From the NCBI GenBank assembly GCA_036346405.1, contig CM070562.1, positions 98,172,284 through 98,236,283 on the forward strand: a stretch of DNA of 64,000 bases, written 5' to 3'. This stretch comes from Phyllostachys edulis (Eukaryota; Streptophyta; Magnoliopsida; Poales; Poaceae). The translations under genes and the position numbers were made by a program. Position 1 is the stretch's first letter; every line of letters begins with the position of its first letter. A model generated the notes under the pieces. The model was not told the DNA's origin. It worked only from the letters and a program-made list of their open reading frames with translations, and searched no databases. Shown piece after piece: positions 33,868-44,674 of the stretch.

Positions 33868-35430
33868 TGTTGGAAATATGCCCTAGAGGCAATCATAGAG
33901 ATGATTATATTTCATTATGTTCATGACATTGGATAATGTGTTATCTTGTTCCTAGAATAATATTGTTAATATTTATTATCAAGTATGTTACTTGGTTGTG
34001 AAACTCTATATTTTTGCGATAATTATTCTTATACGATCTCTGGTCGGAAACATATGAGGACACATCTGAATAGACTAGCATATGTATTGGTTGATGACTA
34101 TGTTTCACGAGTCATAGATATGGAGATATCAAACCAATAATATGGACACATGTTAGAGAACATGATGTTGGATAAGACCCACCTTGAGACACTATTGAGA
34201 TTGTTATGATTCTATGTGTCGTTAGTTGGTCTCAAGCAATGATGATGTATAATCCTTAGACATGAGATCGGCATGGTTTCCTACATGTGTAATAGCATTC
34301 TTAGGGGTTGCCAAACGCTACTCAGAATCGGGTAGTTATAAAGGTAGCTTTCGGGTATCTTTGTGAAACATGGAGAGGAATGTATTTGGTCGGATATGGG
34401 ATTTGCCCTCCTAACATAACAGAGAGATGTCTCGACCCCTCGTTGTGATCGGATAAAGAAAGTGCATGGCCATGCCACTAGTAGTCGAAGTGTTCGACCA
34501 CGTGAAGTTATCCGACACTCGATCGAGAAAGAATTGAACAGTCCATGGATGACACAACATCTCACCTGAAGTTCAACCAGACATCGTGAGTCAAAGGGAC
34601 TATACACGAGTAGGTCACCGTTCGATCGATTGATGGTGGTTGTATGGAGATACGAGGTGGTCGTAGGCGGTCGAACGTAATCACAGAGTGGTCGTAACCT
34701 GGACGTAAGGAGTTACGAACTGGTCGTGACCACATACGAACTGGTCGTATAGAGATAGGACCTGGTTGTAAGTGATGAGGACCTGGTCGTAGATCATATT
34801 GCATTAAGATTCGTCCGATATAATTTGTGTGTATTCGGAAATCGCTATGTTCTGCTAGGAGCCGCTACGACTTGTGATCGGAAAGGGTTTCTGAGTCACA
34901 ACCGATTACGCATGAACCTACAGGGTCACAAACTTAACGGGTTGGAACAAACCAGTACGAATACGATTCGTAAACATGTTCGGATAGGATCCGTCATGAG
35001 CACTATATAAGGAGATGCATGAGGCTGTTGGGAGGGACGCGAGAAAATACCACCAAAACCCTAGCCGCCATCTTCCTGAGAGCTCTGCTGTGCGACTTGG
35101 TGCTAGCACACCAGTGTATGGTTGTTCCTTCCCTGGACGTGTGGATACCGTAGAGGCGCTACTGCGATTGTTGCACTTGAGGACGATCCGCGATCTTCAC
35201 GAGGAACTGCAGAGGTTGCTGGAGGAGACGATCGACTTGCTAGACGTTGGACGATCGACTACGACCACTACATCGACGCGCTATACGTTGGGCCAGGCTG
35301 CTCCAACCCTTCTTCTGCTGCTCTGCGCGTCTGGTGGTAACGATCTATAATCATCTACTTGCTTAGCTTCCTGGTTTGCGTGGTAGAAATTTTTTGTTTG
35401 TAGCTATCGTAGCCCACCCACGACCCTATA
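33868..35430 (+). repeat. 3' LTR of the Copia element
   Basis: It starts TGTTGGAAATATGCCCTAGA after the PPT and ends near CGACCCTATA. A TATATAAG box lies at 35004-35011. The centre (34650-34800) has many GGTCGTA and TACGAAC strings, resembling the motif of the unrelated Tat elements. Confidence 0.78.
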
Positions 35431-35531
35431 GTGATCTCATCGCTGTTAAACTGTGCGGACCAGCTACTGATCATGTGACTGGTCCAATGTGCACAGAGGG
35501 TCCCGGGGATTGTTTACCCGGTGTCGCGACA
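35431..35531 (+). repeat. 3' end of the right long LTR, beyond the Copia insertion
   Basis: GTGATCTCATCGCTGTTAAA to GTCGCGACA matches the last about 100 bp of the left LTR (26787-26887) with few changes, and is followed by the GCATG target copy. Confidence 0.85.
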
Positions 35532-35536
35532 GCATG

Positions 35537-36184
35537 CTAGGAGGCCACCTCCCCGCAATGACGCCACCCCCTGTAGCAGCAACCCCTACCACAACATCCC
35601 AACCGAGCATTCGCCGCAACACCCACCCGAGGGGGAGACGCCACCTCTCTGTTGGTGGAGAGATAGATGCAAGTTCTTCAAGTCCAAGCACCGGCTAACC
35701 CTGGGCATGCGTTACTGGGGTTGCGCGAACTACTCCAGCGACTTCCCTGACTGCCGTTGGGACACGAGCCGCTATCGGCAGCCGGTAAGGATAGGTAGCA
35801 GTATGTTCCCCTACCATTTCTCTTTCAAAGTCTGCACTAACAACCTCTCCCATCTACCCTTAGTCCTCGGATCCGCTATGTGGCTATCGCAAGTGGATCG
35901 ACCTAGAGATCCATCTACACGACCAGTGGACTCTCGACTGCGAGGAGTGGGATGCTAACAGAGACCGTGAGAGGAGGGAGGAGGAGCGCCGCACCGAAGA
36001 GCACAACCAGCGTATCCGACAGGAGATGCAGGCCTATCTAGAGGCGTGCAGGCGCAGGGAGCGCGAGGCTCGCGAGAGGGAGCACGAGAAAAGGAGGGAA
36101 TTGGTGGCCGAGGCTAAGGCGGCCGGCGAGGAGTACAATGTCGAGCTGGCAAGGAAGGGCAAATGGCCCCGATCCACACAGTAG
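35537..36184 (+). pseudogene. GRF zinc-finger gene of the MULE, main part
   Basis: In frame with 24733-24775 across the insertion, the exon (to 35784) is Pro-rich and then reads CWWRDRCKFFKSKHRLTLGM and RYWGCANYSSDFPDCRWD, which matches the spacing of a GRF-type zinc finger. An intron (35785-35863, GT-AG) is followed by exon 2 (35864-36184) reading PLCGYRKWIDLEIHLHDQW, then a highly charged helix rich in RER/EER likely to form a coiled coil, ending GKWPRSTQ and TAG. GRF fingers bind single-stranded nucleic acid. Such genes often accompany plant transposases, but their role there is unclear. Apart from the 10.8-kb insertion the frame is intact. Confidence 0.65.
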
Positions 36185-36654
36185 TCCAACCCTCTTCGTC
36201 CATATGTCCGATGTATTTCTAATTCCCTAAAGGCATGCGTGTACCATCCTTAGTTTGTTAGCCTGCTTACCATGTAACCCCTTGTTGGATTAACTGTCAT
36301 GTTGTTATCGTTGCACCATTTCTCCAAAGTTCTCCACCGTGGCGCATCGCAATATCACTTACCTTTGTACTTACAAATTATTGCTATCTCTATCGTCCTC
36401 ACAAAATTCTTCAGAAATTTAGCTCACTATAAAAACATACGACGATCACAAAATATTATTGCGAGTCTGACAAATTTCATACCCTTGAGATTCTACGAAA
36501 ATCACAAACGGACCAACCAACCTTGTCACCACCCTTTTATTTCCAAAAAAAAATAACATCCTACAACAGAATTTCCTAAATGTAATACCTACAAAATATA
36601 ACATTTATTTCCACATAATTATTCCAATAGGATTTATTAAATAGTACAACTACT

Positions 36655-36835
36655 ACCTAAAATCGTCCACTGGTTGGGCAACTTGATATAAGTCGCTCAA
36701 CCACTGAGCGACTTAGTGAAGTCGCTCAACTACCGGGCGACTCTAACGCTTGGCACTCTATGGTTGGGTGATTATGGCCAGTCACCCAATGGTTGGGCAA
36801 CTAGGTATAAGTCGTCCAACGGTACGACGACTGAT
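36655..36835. repeat. Diverged GTCGCTCAAC/GTCGTCCAACGG repeats, right side of the MULE region
   Basis: Strings such as AAGTCGCTCAACCACTGAGC, GGTTGGGCAACTAGGTATAA and GTCGTCCAACGGTACGACGA are degenerate versions of the array at 20720-20990. With that array they bracket the transposase and GRF genes, so they may be the other subterminal region. Exact termini and a 9-bp target duplication were not identified. Confidence 0.55.
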
Positions 36836-36929
36836 GATTATTTTTGGCAAAAAAAATAATGTAGTATTATTTCTATAATTTCGAAGAAAAAATGGATTAT
36901 TAAAAAAAATTCTTACGTATTCTACACAA

Positions 36930-38240
36930 GGATCAAAGAATAGTTACCGGGCAAAATCCGTTCGAGTCCGAGAGCGGTTCGACGATTAGGCGGTAATCGA
37001 AATACCGGTGGAAAACCCACTGAAATTCATAAAAAAAAATTTGAATTCAATTTTCTGGAGACCGGTAACTGGACCGATTACCGGGCGATAACCGGAAAAA
37101 CTGGTTGGAAAAACCGGTAAAACCAAAAAACACAGAAAATGGGTAATTAGCAATTGTAGAGTGTTTAATGAAGTAGCGATCCTCTAAGAGTTTAATGAAG
37201 TAGCAATTGCCAAAAACAGAGAAAACGTTGCGAGCTACTTATTTAGATTGCACTAGAAAATTGAGTTAGTATAATTTCTAATTAAGTTTGTCTTGGTAGT
37301 TTATACGGTAACATTTCACTAAAATTTTTGAATTAATCCCTAAGTACTTTCAAGTTACTCTCTAAGTAACCTACTAATCAACTTCTAATTAAACACCCCC
37401 AGATGTGGGGGTTCACTGTCAGCCATTCCTAATGGTCACCTAATTAGCATCTAACACTAATTGCCTAACTTGCTATCTCTGATCACTAGCTAACATTTTC
37501 AGATAATGATCATTGATTAGACTTTGTAGGTTATATGGTAACAGTGCACTAACCATTTATCTAACTAATCAGCCTACCTACATGTCTTACAGTCAGTTGC
37601 TCATACCCACCATATGTACTGCTAGTTAGATACAACCCATGTGCCAATGAGGCCATTATCAGCTGCCAATACTAGTTACCTAACTCAATGCAATCTCTAG
37701 TAAAAGATGTATCCTACTGCCCTCAAATGTTTTGAATGTAACTTATACATTACAGTTTTAACTCAACTAATTGTTCATTCAAACTCTAACCATTCTTGCT
37801 TAGCCCCTAGTCAGCAACATTTCATATTGCTAACTGAACATCTTCCAACTACTAATCATCCATTTAGTATACATGGCTGGACATATGTATATGTACATAC
37901 TTCTAGCATCCAATGCAAAAGCAAGAGGGGGGAGACAAGACCAAATGGCCTAGCACAAAAAGGGGGACATGAGAGTGCTGCTGCTAGGGAAAGTAAAAGG
38001 GGGAAGAGAGCATCCAATGCAAAAGCAAGAGCATCGTTCTATATTAATTCAAGCATACTTAGCTCATGCAATACGTATTCTAGCACAAAATAGGCCTAAA
38101 CCAACCTAGGAATGTCATTATGCAGTCAAAAAATCCAAATTCAAAATTTGAAGTTTTCGGCCGGTTTTTTTCTCCCGGGACCGGCCGGTAAATCCGGTTA
38201 CCGGCGGTACGGTAACCGGACGGTTTTTTTCCCTGATTCT
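36930..38240. mobile_element. ACCGG-rich DNA transposon remnant (hAT-like)
   Basis: Both flanks (36943-37120 and 38120-38235) are dense in ACCGG/CCGGT strings in opposite orientation around an AT-rich centre. The right end reads GGTTTTTTTCCCTG at 38222-38235, the complement of a CAGGG start typical of hAT elements. No matching left terminus or clear TSD was found. The centre (37130-38110) holds only low-complexity open frames (for example 37707-38093) that I do not regard as genes. Confidence 0.45.
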
Positions 38241-38244
38241 GCAT

Positions 38245-39886
38245 GCCTTCTTACAATTTTTTGGAGCTGTGTTGGGTACTAAATGATTTCTTTGGTGGCA
38301 GGCGACAGCGCTTACGGTTATGTTTTGTGTGATATTTCTGAGTGATTCACCATAGTTCTCTCAATTTGTTTTACTTTGTTGTGTTATGAACTAACTACAA
38401 TGAACTATTGAAGTACATGGCTAAATCACAACCCAATAGTTAAATTAATGTTTGTTGTGATGGAACAGAGGTGCCTCAAGTAGCAAGTATTGACAAGAGA
38501 GACCATCTTCCCATAGCTCTCCTTGTATTGGTAGCTCAGATACTTTGAATGGACCAAAAGGGGTTTGCACAATGTTGATGATGCTATAATGATTCTTGGT
38601 TTCGTTAGAACTTCCCTACTTGCTTAATTTCTTCGATTGTTGGTATATTTTCTGTTGCAAAAATTTATTCACAATTACACTTTGATTATTGCAGCAATCA
38701 CTTAAATTAGTAGTTGGAATATTGATTTTTAGAGAGGAGTTCTGTTTGCCATTCCTGCCTTTGAACTATAATTAATAAACTTAACTGTAATTAATAAACT
38801 TGGAGAATTGTTTATGTGGTAAATTTGTTCATTTACTATTCTCTTGTATTATTTATAGGAACATATGTCAATAGATCCCCAGGAAGATCTATGGAGTATG
38901 ATGGTAAGATTTACCTTTTGCTAATACTACTAGGTATTTTTCTTATCTATATTTTCCTCAAATATTGTTTCCAACATATGTCTTTCTATGGTAATAAGTC
39001 AACTGTATGATTTATTATTTGCTTTGTCTTATATGAATTTAGATAGTCTCTGGCTCTGCTGTTTATTTTGGTAGTTATACCTCCAATTCTTATTAGTTAA
39101 GTGGTACATTCTTACCAGGTATATGCTTGCCTCAATGATTTTATCTAACAGTTCACTCCTTCAGCTTTTTTTTCTTTAAGATTACACTCCTTCAGCTTCT
39201 TATTGTCGATTTTTACAAGTACATCAAGTGCATTTGGATTATTCATAGAGTGTAGTCCATATATGCTTGAGTACCATTTGTACTCCTGTACCACTTGGTT
39301 CTAGGGGATGTGCAGTTACTCACTTCAGATGTGTTAACCTGTTCTTCTATTTCTTAGGCTTTCACTTGTTTTTCGTTAGTGCAGCATGAGACTAAATGTT
39401 TGTTTATTACCCTAGTAGTACCAGGATATTTTCAGTAATATACCCTGTAGCTACAGTGATTAGCATACTCAGTAGTTCTACATAGATTCTGTCTAGATGA
39501 ATGCTCATTTTAATGTAAGCTTTTCCTACTACCCTGACTTGGGTGTTGATGTCTATGCAAAACTGTGCTACATCATGAGCTAATCTACTTTGGGTTAAAT
39601 ATTTGACAGTACCTCTGAAATTTAATCAAGTTGGTGCTCTTTTCGCTCTATCATGGTTTCGATATGATTTCAATTTAGTAATTTTACTGAAACGGTTCAA
39701 ACCTATCTTTTTAAATGTTCCTCGTTTTCAACTACTCTCTTCATCTTTTGGGTGGCTTGAGTGCTCCATATTGCTATACCATGAGGCTGATATGTGCCTG
39801 AAATTCAATTCTATACTAATCAAAGTGATTGGTCTTTTAGGACATACAATTAATTTACAATAGATACATCTCAAACAAGCAGAAGG
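38245..39886. other. Non-coding AT-rich stretch
   Basis: No supported gene or complete mobile element is visible in this 1.6 kb. A short segment near 38862-38904 (GTYVNRSPGRSMEYDG before GTAAG) could be a lone exon, but it is too short to assign. The composition resembles intron or intergenic grass DNA. Confidence 0.4.
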
Positions 39887-39894
39887 CTTATCCT

Positions 39895-40436
39895 TAGGGG
39901 TGAAAACGGGGTGGATAATTCCCGCCCGATCCGATGCCCAAAAAAATCCGCCCAGGGTACCTTTTTTAGCCTCGATCCACATCCGATACAACCTGGATCC
40001 GGAAAATCTGGGTTAAGATATGGAAAGAGCAATATTCGATCCGTACCCGTATTTTATAGGGTATCTGTTAACATCAATATCCTTTGATATCATCTATGGT
40101 TTTCTAGTCATTGACTAATATATAATATGAATTTATATTTGATTATGTTTATGTTGTTAAGTAGGATAAATAATTCTCTAATAGGTAGTATGATTTGACA
40201 CTTTCATTGGTGAAGTAATATCTTTGCTTTATGTGTACACAGTCCGTCAAGTTATCCGCGACCAATTCGAATCCGATCCGCATCCGTCCCGTGCCCATAT
40301 ACCGAAAAATCTGTATTCGAGATATCCGAATCCAGAGTAAAAATGTCTGTATTCGAGATATCCGAATCCAGAGTAAAAATGTGTTAGGATACGGAAAGGG
40401 CAATATCCGTCCGTATTCGACCCGTTTTCACCCATA
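39895..40436. mobile_element. hAT-type MITE with exact 8-bp target duplication
   Basis: The left end TAGGGGTGAAAACGGG and the complement of the right end, TATGGGTGAAAACGGG, are inverted repeats. CTTATCCT occurs exactly at both flanks (39887-39894 and 40437-40444), the 8-bp length expected of hAT elements. The interior is rich in ATCCG/CGGAT strings and contains a 37-bp direct duplication (CTGTATTCGAGATATCCGAA and following, about 40310-40383). It is non-coding. Confidence 0.88.
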
Positions 40437-40584
40437 CTTATCCTTACTGCTTCGTTCTAATTTGCGAATGTTGCATATAATTGAATCACGATAATTTTTT
40501 TAGATGTATTAGCTGTTGCATATAATTGCATCACGATGATTTTGTTATATCGTACATAATGTTGCATGGAACAGTGGAGTTTTT

Positions 40585-40882
40585 TTTTGAAACTGGCAGG
40601 AGAGCTGCCTTTTCTATTAATAAAGAAGATCAAGTAACAAAAACTAGGGCTGAGGCCCTGAAGAAAGATTAAAAACTAATTACAGAGGAATTAATTGCTC
40701 CCAATATTTCCCCTCTGCCAGGGTCCATGCTCTTCCTTCTTCCTTAATCTCAGAGACCAGGTCCAAAGGCGAGGAGAATCGACGTTTGAAGATCCTATCA
40801 TTGCGCTCTATCCAGATCTCCCCTAGATCCCCTAAGTGATTAGGATAACCATCGAGGCCGTTGCCCTTCTCGGCAGATGACT
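40585..40882 (-). mobile_element. 5'-truncated LINE, 3' end only
   Basis: On the minus strand a frame reads EIWIERNDRIFKRRFSSPLD, then LVSEIKEEGRAWTLAEGKYW and EQLIPL followed by TAA. This is the cysteine-poor C-terminal end of a plant L1-type ORF2 (WxERNxRxF motif). It is followed by a 3' UTR (CTCTCCTGCCAGTTTC) and an A-tail (T-run at 40580-40588 on the plus strand). A target duplication GAACA(G/A)TGGAGTTTTT flanks it (40569-40584 and 40883-40898). Only about 0.3 kb was inserted, typical of incomplete reverse transcription. Confidence 0.85.
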
Positions 40883-40899
40883 GAACAATGGAGTTTTTA

Positions 40900-43018
40900 T
40901 TTGTGTTGTGTTTACGGTTTGGATTGTAGGTGAATATGCAAGGGGAATTACTTCCTCAGGGAAAAAAAAGGTATGGTGATTTTTTAAGAGACATTATTGA
41001 TGTCTCCATCAGTCTTTATGGAGTTAACATGACCTGTATAGATTGGGGCTATAGTTCAGCAAGTGCTATGGAATCGTCGTATTTTCTATGATATGGTGCT
41101 GCCGTCCATCACTTGCTCCATGAATTTGCCCTCTACTTTTGGGATTTAAAGGTTTGATGTAATGACATAGGTGTGGTGGCAGTTTTTGCCTGATTTGACC
41201 ATTTTTTTATTCTTTTTTAGTAAAACTAGCCATCGAGCTAGACAGTCGCCGTGTGGCATATACAATGCACCGGTACTACGGAAGGTTAATGTCGCGCTTC
41301 TAAACTGCTGTAAGTACCTATCACACTGAGAACCACTGCAGGTACCTGCTGCACTCTCAAATGGTTGCAAGTATGTGCCGCTGACTGTAGTAGGTTTGCT
41401 GCTGCGCTGTCACCTCACTCGTACCGCGCATGGTGGCTCTTGCCTCACTCCTACTGCGCTTGGTCACTCCTATTGTGGTGTGAATATTTTGTCGTGCTTC
41501 CAGAGCGCTGCATGTGTTATACAGCAATGCCATTTTTTCAATTTCGGTTGACTACTAGTTTTGCTAAAACGAAAAAAAAAATAGCCAAATCAGCCAATGA
41601 CTCGGTATGGTGGCTGTGCCAAACAGTTAAAGAAAGTTATGCCATGCTTCTAGGAGATTGGTGGTTTTCTTATGTGAAGTTTCGATTGTTTTCAGATTCT
41701 CTCTTTTGTCATAAACCTACCAAGGAAGTGAAATATGTGTCCACATAGATTTGTTTATGTACAAATCTTTAAATAGATTTGAAAGTAATTGTGCAAACAT
41801 TTTCTGTGGTAATACGCAAATATAACATTTATATTATGTTTTTTTAATATAGTTTATGGTGAATCCATTATTAGGGAACGGCGCACTACGATATACACAA
41901 ATTATTTATGATTTCATCAACAATACGTGGCCAAAAGAGGCACGTCCCACGGAAGGGAATTCATTAGGGGTAGGCCTGTTCAAAGGCCTTCACGCCGGTC
42001 AAAAATTAGCAGGAGCTAGTTCAGCTCGAAAAACGTATTTCCTGTTTAAAATATATTAATTTAATTATTTTTTGAATAAAAAACTAACATTTAATTCATT
42101 TACAGCATTAAATAAATAGAATTCTATTTTTAATTGTTTTTACCGGGATTTCGGGCCGAACCGGGCTTCCTTGGGGCCGGATTTCCGGTCCCAAGCCTGG
42201 CCCGAATATGGTCAGACTTAGGCCGGGCCAGGCCGCCTATGAACAAGTCGAGTTGGGGAGACCCTCCCCTGTGGTCGTTGGATTTAGGTGAAGTTGGATT
42301 CGGAGGAGTTGGATTCAAGGGGGAGGGAGTCGGACTGGAATTTTTTTCCCGCGCCCCACCATCTAATGTTTCTACCAAGTCTGCTTACGGTGCAAGACCA
42401 AATCAAGCTCAAACACGTCAACCGTTCGATGTTTGGCAATGTACCACTACATGCAGAGTCTTGCGATACGAACCACCGAAGTGCACGACCAACCACCGAA
42501 TAATCCGGGCAATTAGCGTATATATGTCAGCCATGCGACACGCCGACGCATGTCTTCTGAGAAAGGCCGGCTCTTTACGGCGAAGGAGATGCGAAGTTTG
42601 GACCATATGCGTCTCTGCGTACAGAAAATATGCGCTTCTGCGTACAGAAGGCGGCAAAGAACAAAGGTGAAGCTAAATTACGCCTTTGTTTGCAAATCGA
42701 TCATGTCGCACTGACGGCGCCAGATCGCAACAACGCTGAGGAAAGAGTGGTAGATAAAGGTCTCCGTCAGGGGACAAGGACCCCAATTCCTGTAACAATT
42801 GTATGCCACAGCTTTTGAGTTTCTTCTCAGGAGAGGTTTCAGTGCAAAAGGAATCTGATGATTATCGGTTAGTTGAGCTCGTACCCGAAAAGGTGCCGAA
42901 AAAGCTGACGTATATACAGCTGAGAGTTCATGTTCGTCCGCCAATTGACAGGCTAGGAGATCATCACTCTTAAGGCTCTGAAACGGCTGCTATAATAAGC
43001 GTATCGATACCCATAACT
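40900..43018. other. Non-coding stretch, no assignable gene
   Basis: No frame here shows a recognisable domain. A segment around 41960-42250 has GGCCGG/CCGGGC strings and a TAGGGGTAGGCC start and may be another small DNA-transposon remnant, but no partner end or TSD was found. Confidence 0.4.
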
Positions 43019-43110
43019 CTATATAAGCATCTTTCTACTACTATTCAGCAAACAGCAGAAGTTATAAAGCAACCTTCAGACTCAAGCCGGTCGGCGTCGA
43101 ATCTGCTGAA
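43019..43110 (+). promoter_or_regulatory. Possible core promoter (TATA box and leader)
   Basis: CTCTATATAAGC at about 43017-43028 is a strong TATA match, followed about 30 bp later by a CA/T-rich, leader-like sequence. No coding sequence attributable to it follows before the element at 43184. It may be an orphan promoter or the distal promoter of the protease gene at 44675; this is inference. Confidence 0.35.
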
Positions 43111-43183
43111 CCGTACTCGTTCACGTGACGCCGAAGTACAAAGTCAGCCATGCCGTTCTTCATTTATCGATACATGTTTTGGG

Positions 43184-44332
43184 CTTGTTTGGGAGCCCAA
43201 TTTCCGGCCGGGGTCCCGGCATATTCCCCGGAAAGACATGGCCGTAAAAAATTTCCCGAGATAATGTGAGGCAGCGTTTGGACACATGTGGAAGGGGGAA
43301 ATTACCGAGCCAATCCACGGGGATTGATGGGGGAGAAAATAATCGCGTCACCAGGCGTGAAATTTTTCCTCGTCTTCATCGCGAGCGACGTAGCCTCCTT
43401 CGCAGTTGTCCCCCCACCCTAGCCTCGCCTCGTCTCCCTCCTCGAGCTCCGCCTCCGCTCTCTCCTCACATCCGACCCCGTCCCGCCGCCTCCTCCCCAT
43501 TCGCCAGCTCTCCTCCCCGACACCACAGTTGCTGCCCACGATCGCGGCTCTCCTCCTCCCCACCCCGACAAGCGGCGCCATGAGGAGCTGAACCCACCGT
43601 AGTCCCTAAGGCCCTCCGCGTGGAACGCAGACAAGCGTCGCATGCCGCTGCCAAGGCGGCCAAGTTCTGTTGCAACCAAGGAAATGGAAGAAAAGCGGCG
43701 GCGAAGCGTGATGATGAGGGGCTGCACTCGCCTGGCGTTCTTCGCTGCAAAGCGTGGAGTCGGTGAATGCGGACAACATCGACGAGGCGCACCGGGCGCT
43801 ACTGGAGATCGCCGAGCTCGCGCTGCCGTTGGTGGAGGCAGTGCGAGCCAATCCTCCTTCGCCGCATGGCGCCGCCGCCTACGCCCATCGCGTGCACCGC
43901 CTCGATTGAGCCACGCATAGTGTAAAGACGGTTTGGCGACCATTTGTCTTGATGCCATGGCCGGAGATGATCTTTGTCGGCGGAGAAAATCACCGCATCC
44001 GAGGCCGACTGTGTCGGATGAAGACCTCTCCCTTCCGATTTGGGGGAGGATTAGTGGAGAGAAGATGTGGGGAACACCATATCCAGAAAACCTAGATGGA
44101 GAAACACCCACCTGGCCTTATAGATCGCTGCATCCCACCTTAGGCTAGCCAGCGATGGAGAAGAACGACGACAGAGAAGGAGACCAGGAGAGGATTTCGA
44201 CAGAGAAGAATGGCGATGGTGATTTTCCCCACCTCTGTCCAAATGGCGATAGGGATTTTCCACAGAGCTCTCATTTGGCACAGGAAAAGACAACACGGGG
44301 TTACAGTGCCCTTGAAATATCCCCAAGCATCC
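43184..44332. mobile_element. Probable Tourist-like element with a captured GC-rich segment
   Basis: The left end GGGCTTGTTTGGGAGCCC and the complement of the right end AGGCTTTGTTTGGATGCTTG resemble each other and the GGC(C)TTGTTTGG ends of PIF/Harbinger elements, but the match is imperfect and no clear TWA duplication is seen. The interior is unusually GC-rich for a MITE (43370-43920) and contains a short protein-like frame. Confidence 0.4.
43745..43909 (+). pseudogene. Short captured exon-like ORF
   Basis: An open frame reads SVNADNIDEAHRALLEIAEL, then ALPLVEAVRANPPSPHGAAA and YAHRVHRLD, stop. The composition (helical, Leu/Ala/Glu) is more protein-like than the other frames. I do not recognise the family. 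Lying in the GC-rich core of the element at 43184-44332, it could be part of a captured host gene. Confidence 0.3.
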
Positions 44333-44626
44333 AAACAAAGCCTTATTACAAGATAATATACCTGTATCAAACGTGCAGAAACCGACCCTTTTTTACCGTC
44401 GCGTTGTTGGGAACGTACCAAAAGAAGACAATTGAGGTCGCACCGCATCGCGTTCAAAAGCGAAGTCGTTTCGGTGGGGGGAGGAAAAGACCAGACACGA
44501 TGGTCACACACGCAGCGAGTCCTACCCCGCCACGAGAATGAAGAATTCCACGGTTCCACCACATGATGGGTTGGGCTCGCCCACCTCTGCTGCACGGTCG
44601 CTGAGGCCGACGCGCGGATTAGTCCG

Positions 44627-44636
44627 CCTTATTTAG
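44627..44636 (+). promoter_or_regulatory. Weak TATA-like element upstream of the aspartic protease
   Basis: CCTTATTTAG lies about 40 bp before the protease ATG. It is the nearest TATA-like string; the spacing is short, so transcription may start close to it. Confidence 0.3.
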
Positions 44637-44674
44637 GCACCGGTTTTTGGCCCCGTCCGTCCGACGCGCGCGCC

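Larger units (their letters stand above)
30868..35430 (+). mobile_element. Ty1/Copia element, 5'-truncated, inserted in the long LTR
   Basis: The sequence starts abruptly inside pol (VAALAIGTLPLLLPSG region) without LTR, gag or the active-site part of protease, and continues through integrase, RT and RNase H to a PPT (GTGGGAGAT) and a 3' LTR of about 1.56 kb beginning TGTTGGAAATATGCCCTAGA, a start typical of Angela/BARE-like Copia elements. Compared with the left long LTR, about 0.6 kb of host LTR (matching 26193-26790) is missing at the junction, so truncation and deletion happened together. No target duplication can be defined. Confidence 0.85.
24776..35531 (+). mobile_element. Long-LTR gypsy-like retrotransposon, gag only, itself interrupted by a Copia element
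   Basis: LTRs starting TGTAACGT(C/T)CCGA bound a short internal region (26888-28772). TGGTATCAGAGCC (26891-26903), an initiator-Met tRNA type PBS, lies just inside the left LTR. A PPT-like TTTAAGGGGTGTAGG precedes the right LTR. Only gag-like coding is present; no pol was found. The right LTR is split by a Copia element (30868-35430) and ends GTCGCGACA at 35531. Flanks GCGTG (24771-24775) and GCATG (35532-35536) form a 5-bp target duplication with one mismatch. It is a non-autonomous or internally deleted element. Confidence 0.85.

Noticed and set aside
37707..38093. 128-residue ORF in the ACCGG-flanked region
   Set aside because: AT-rich, low complexity, no domain, and likely transposon filler.
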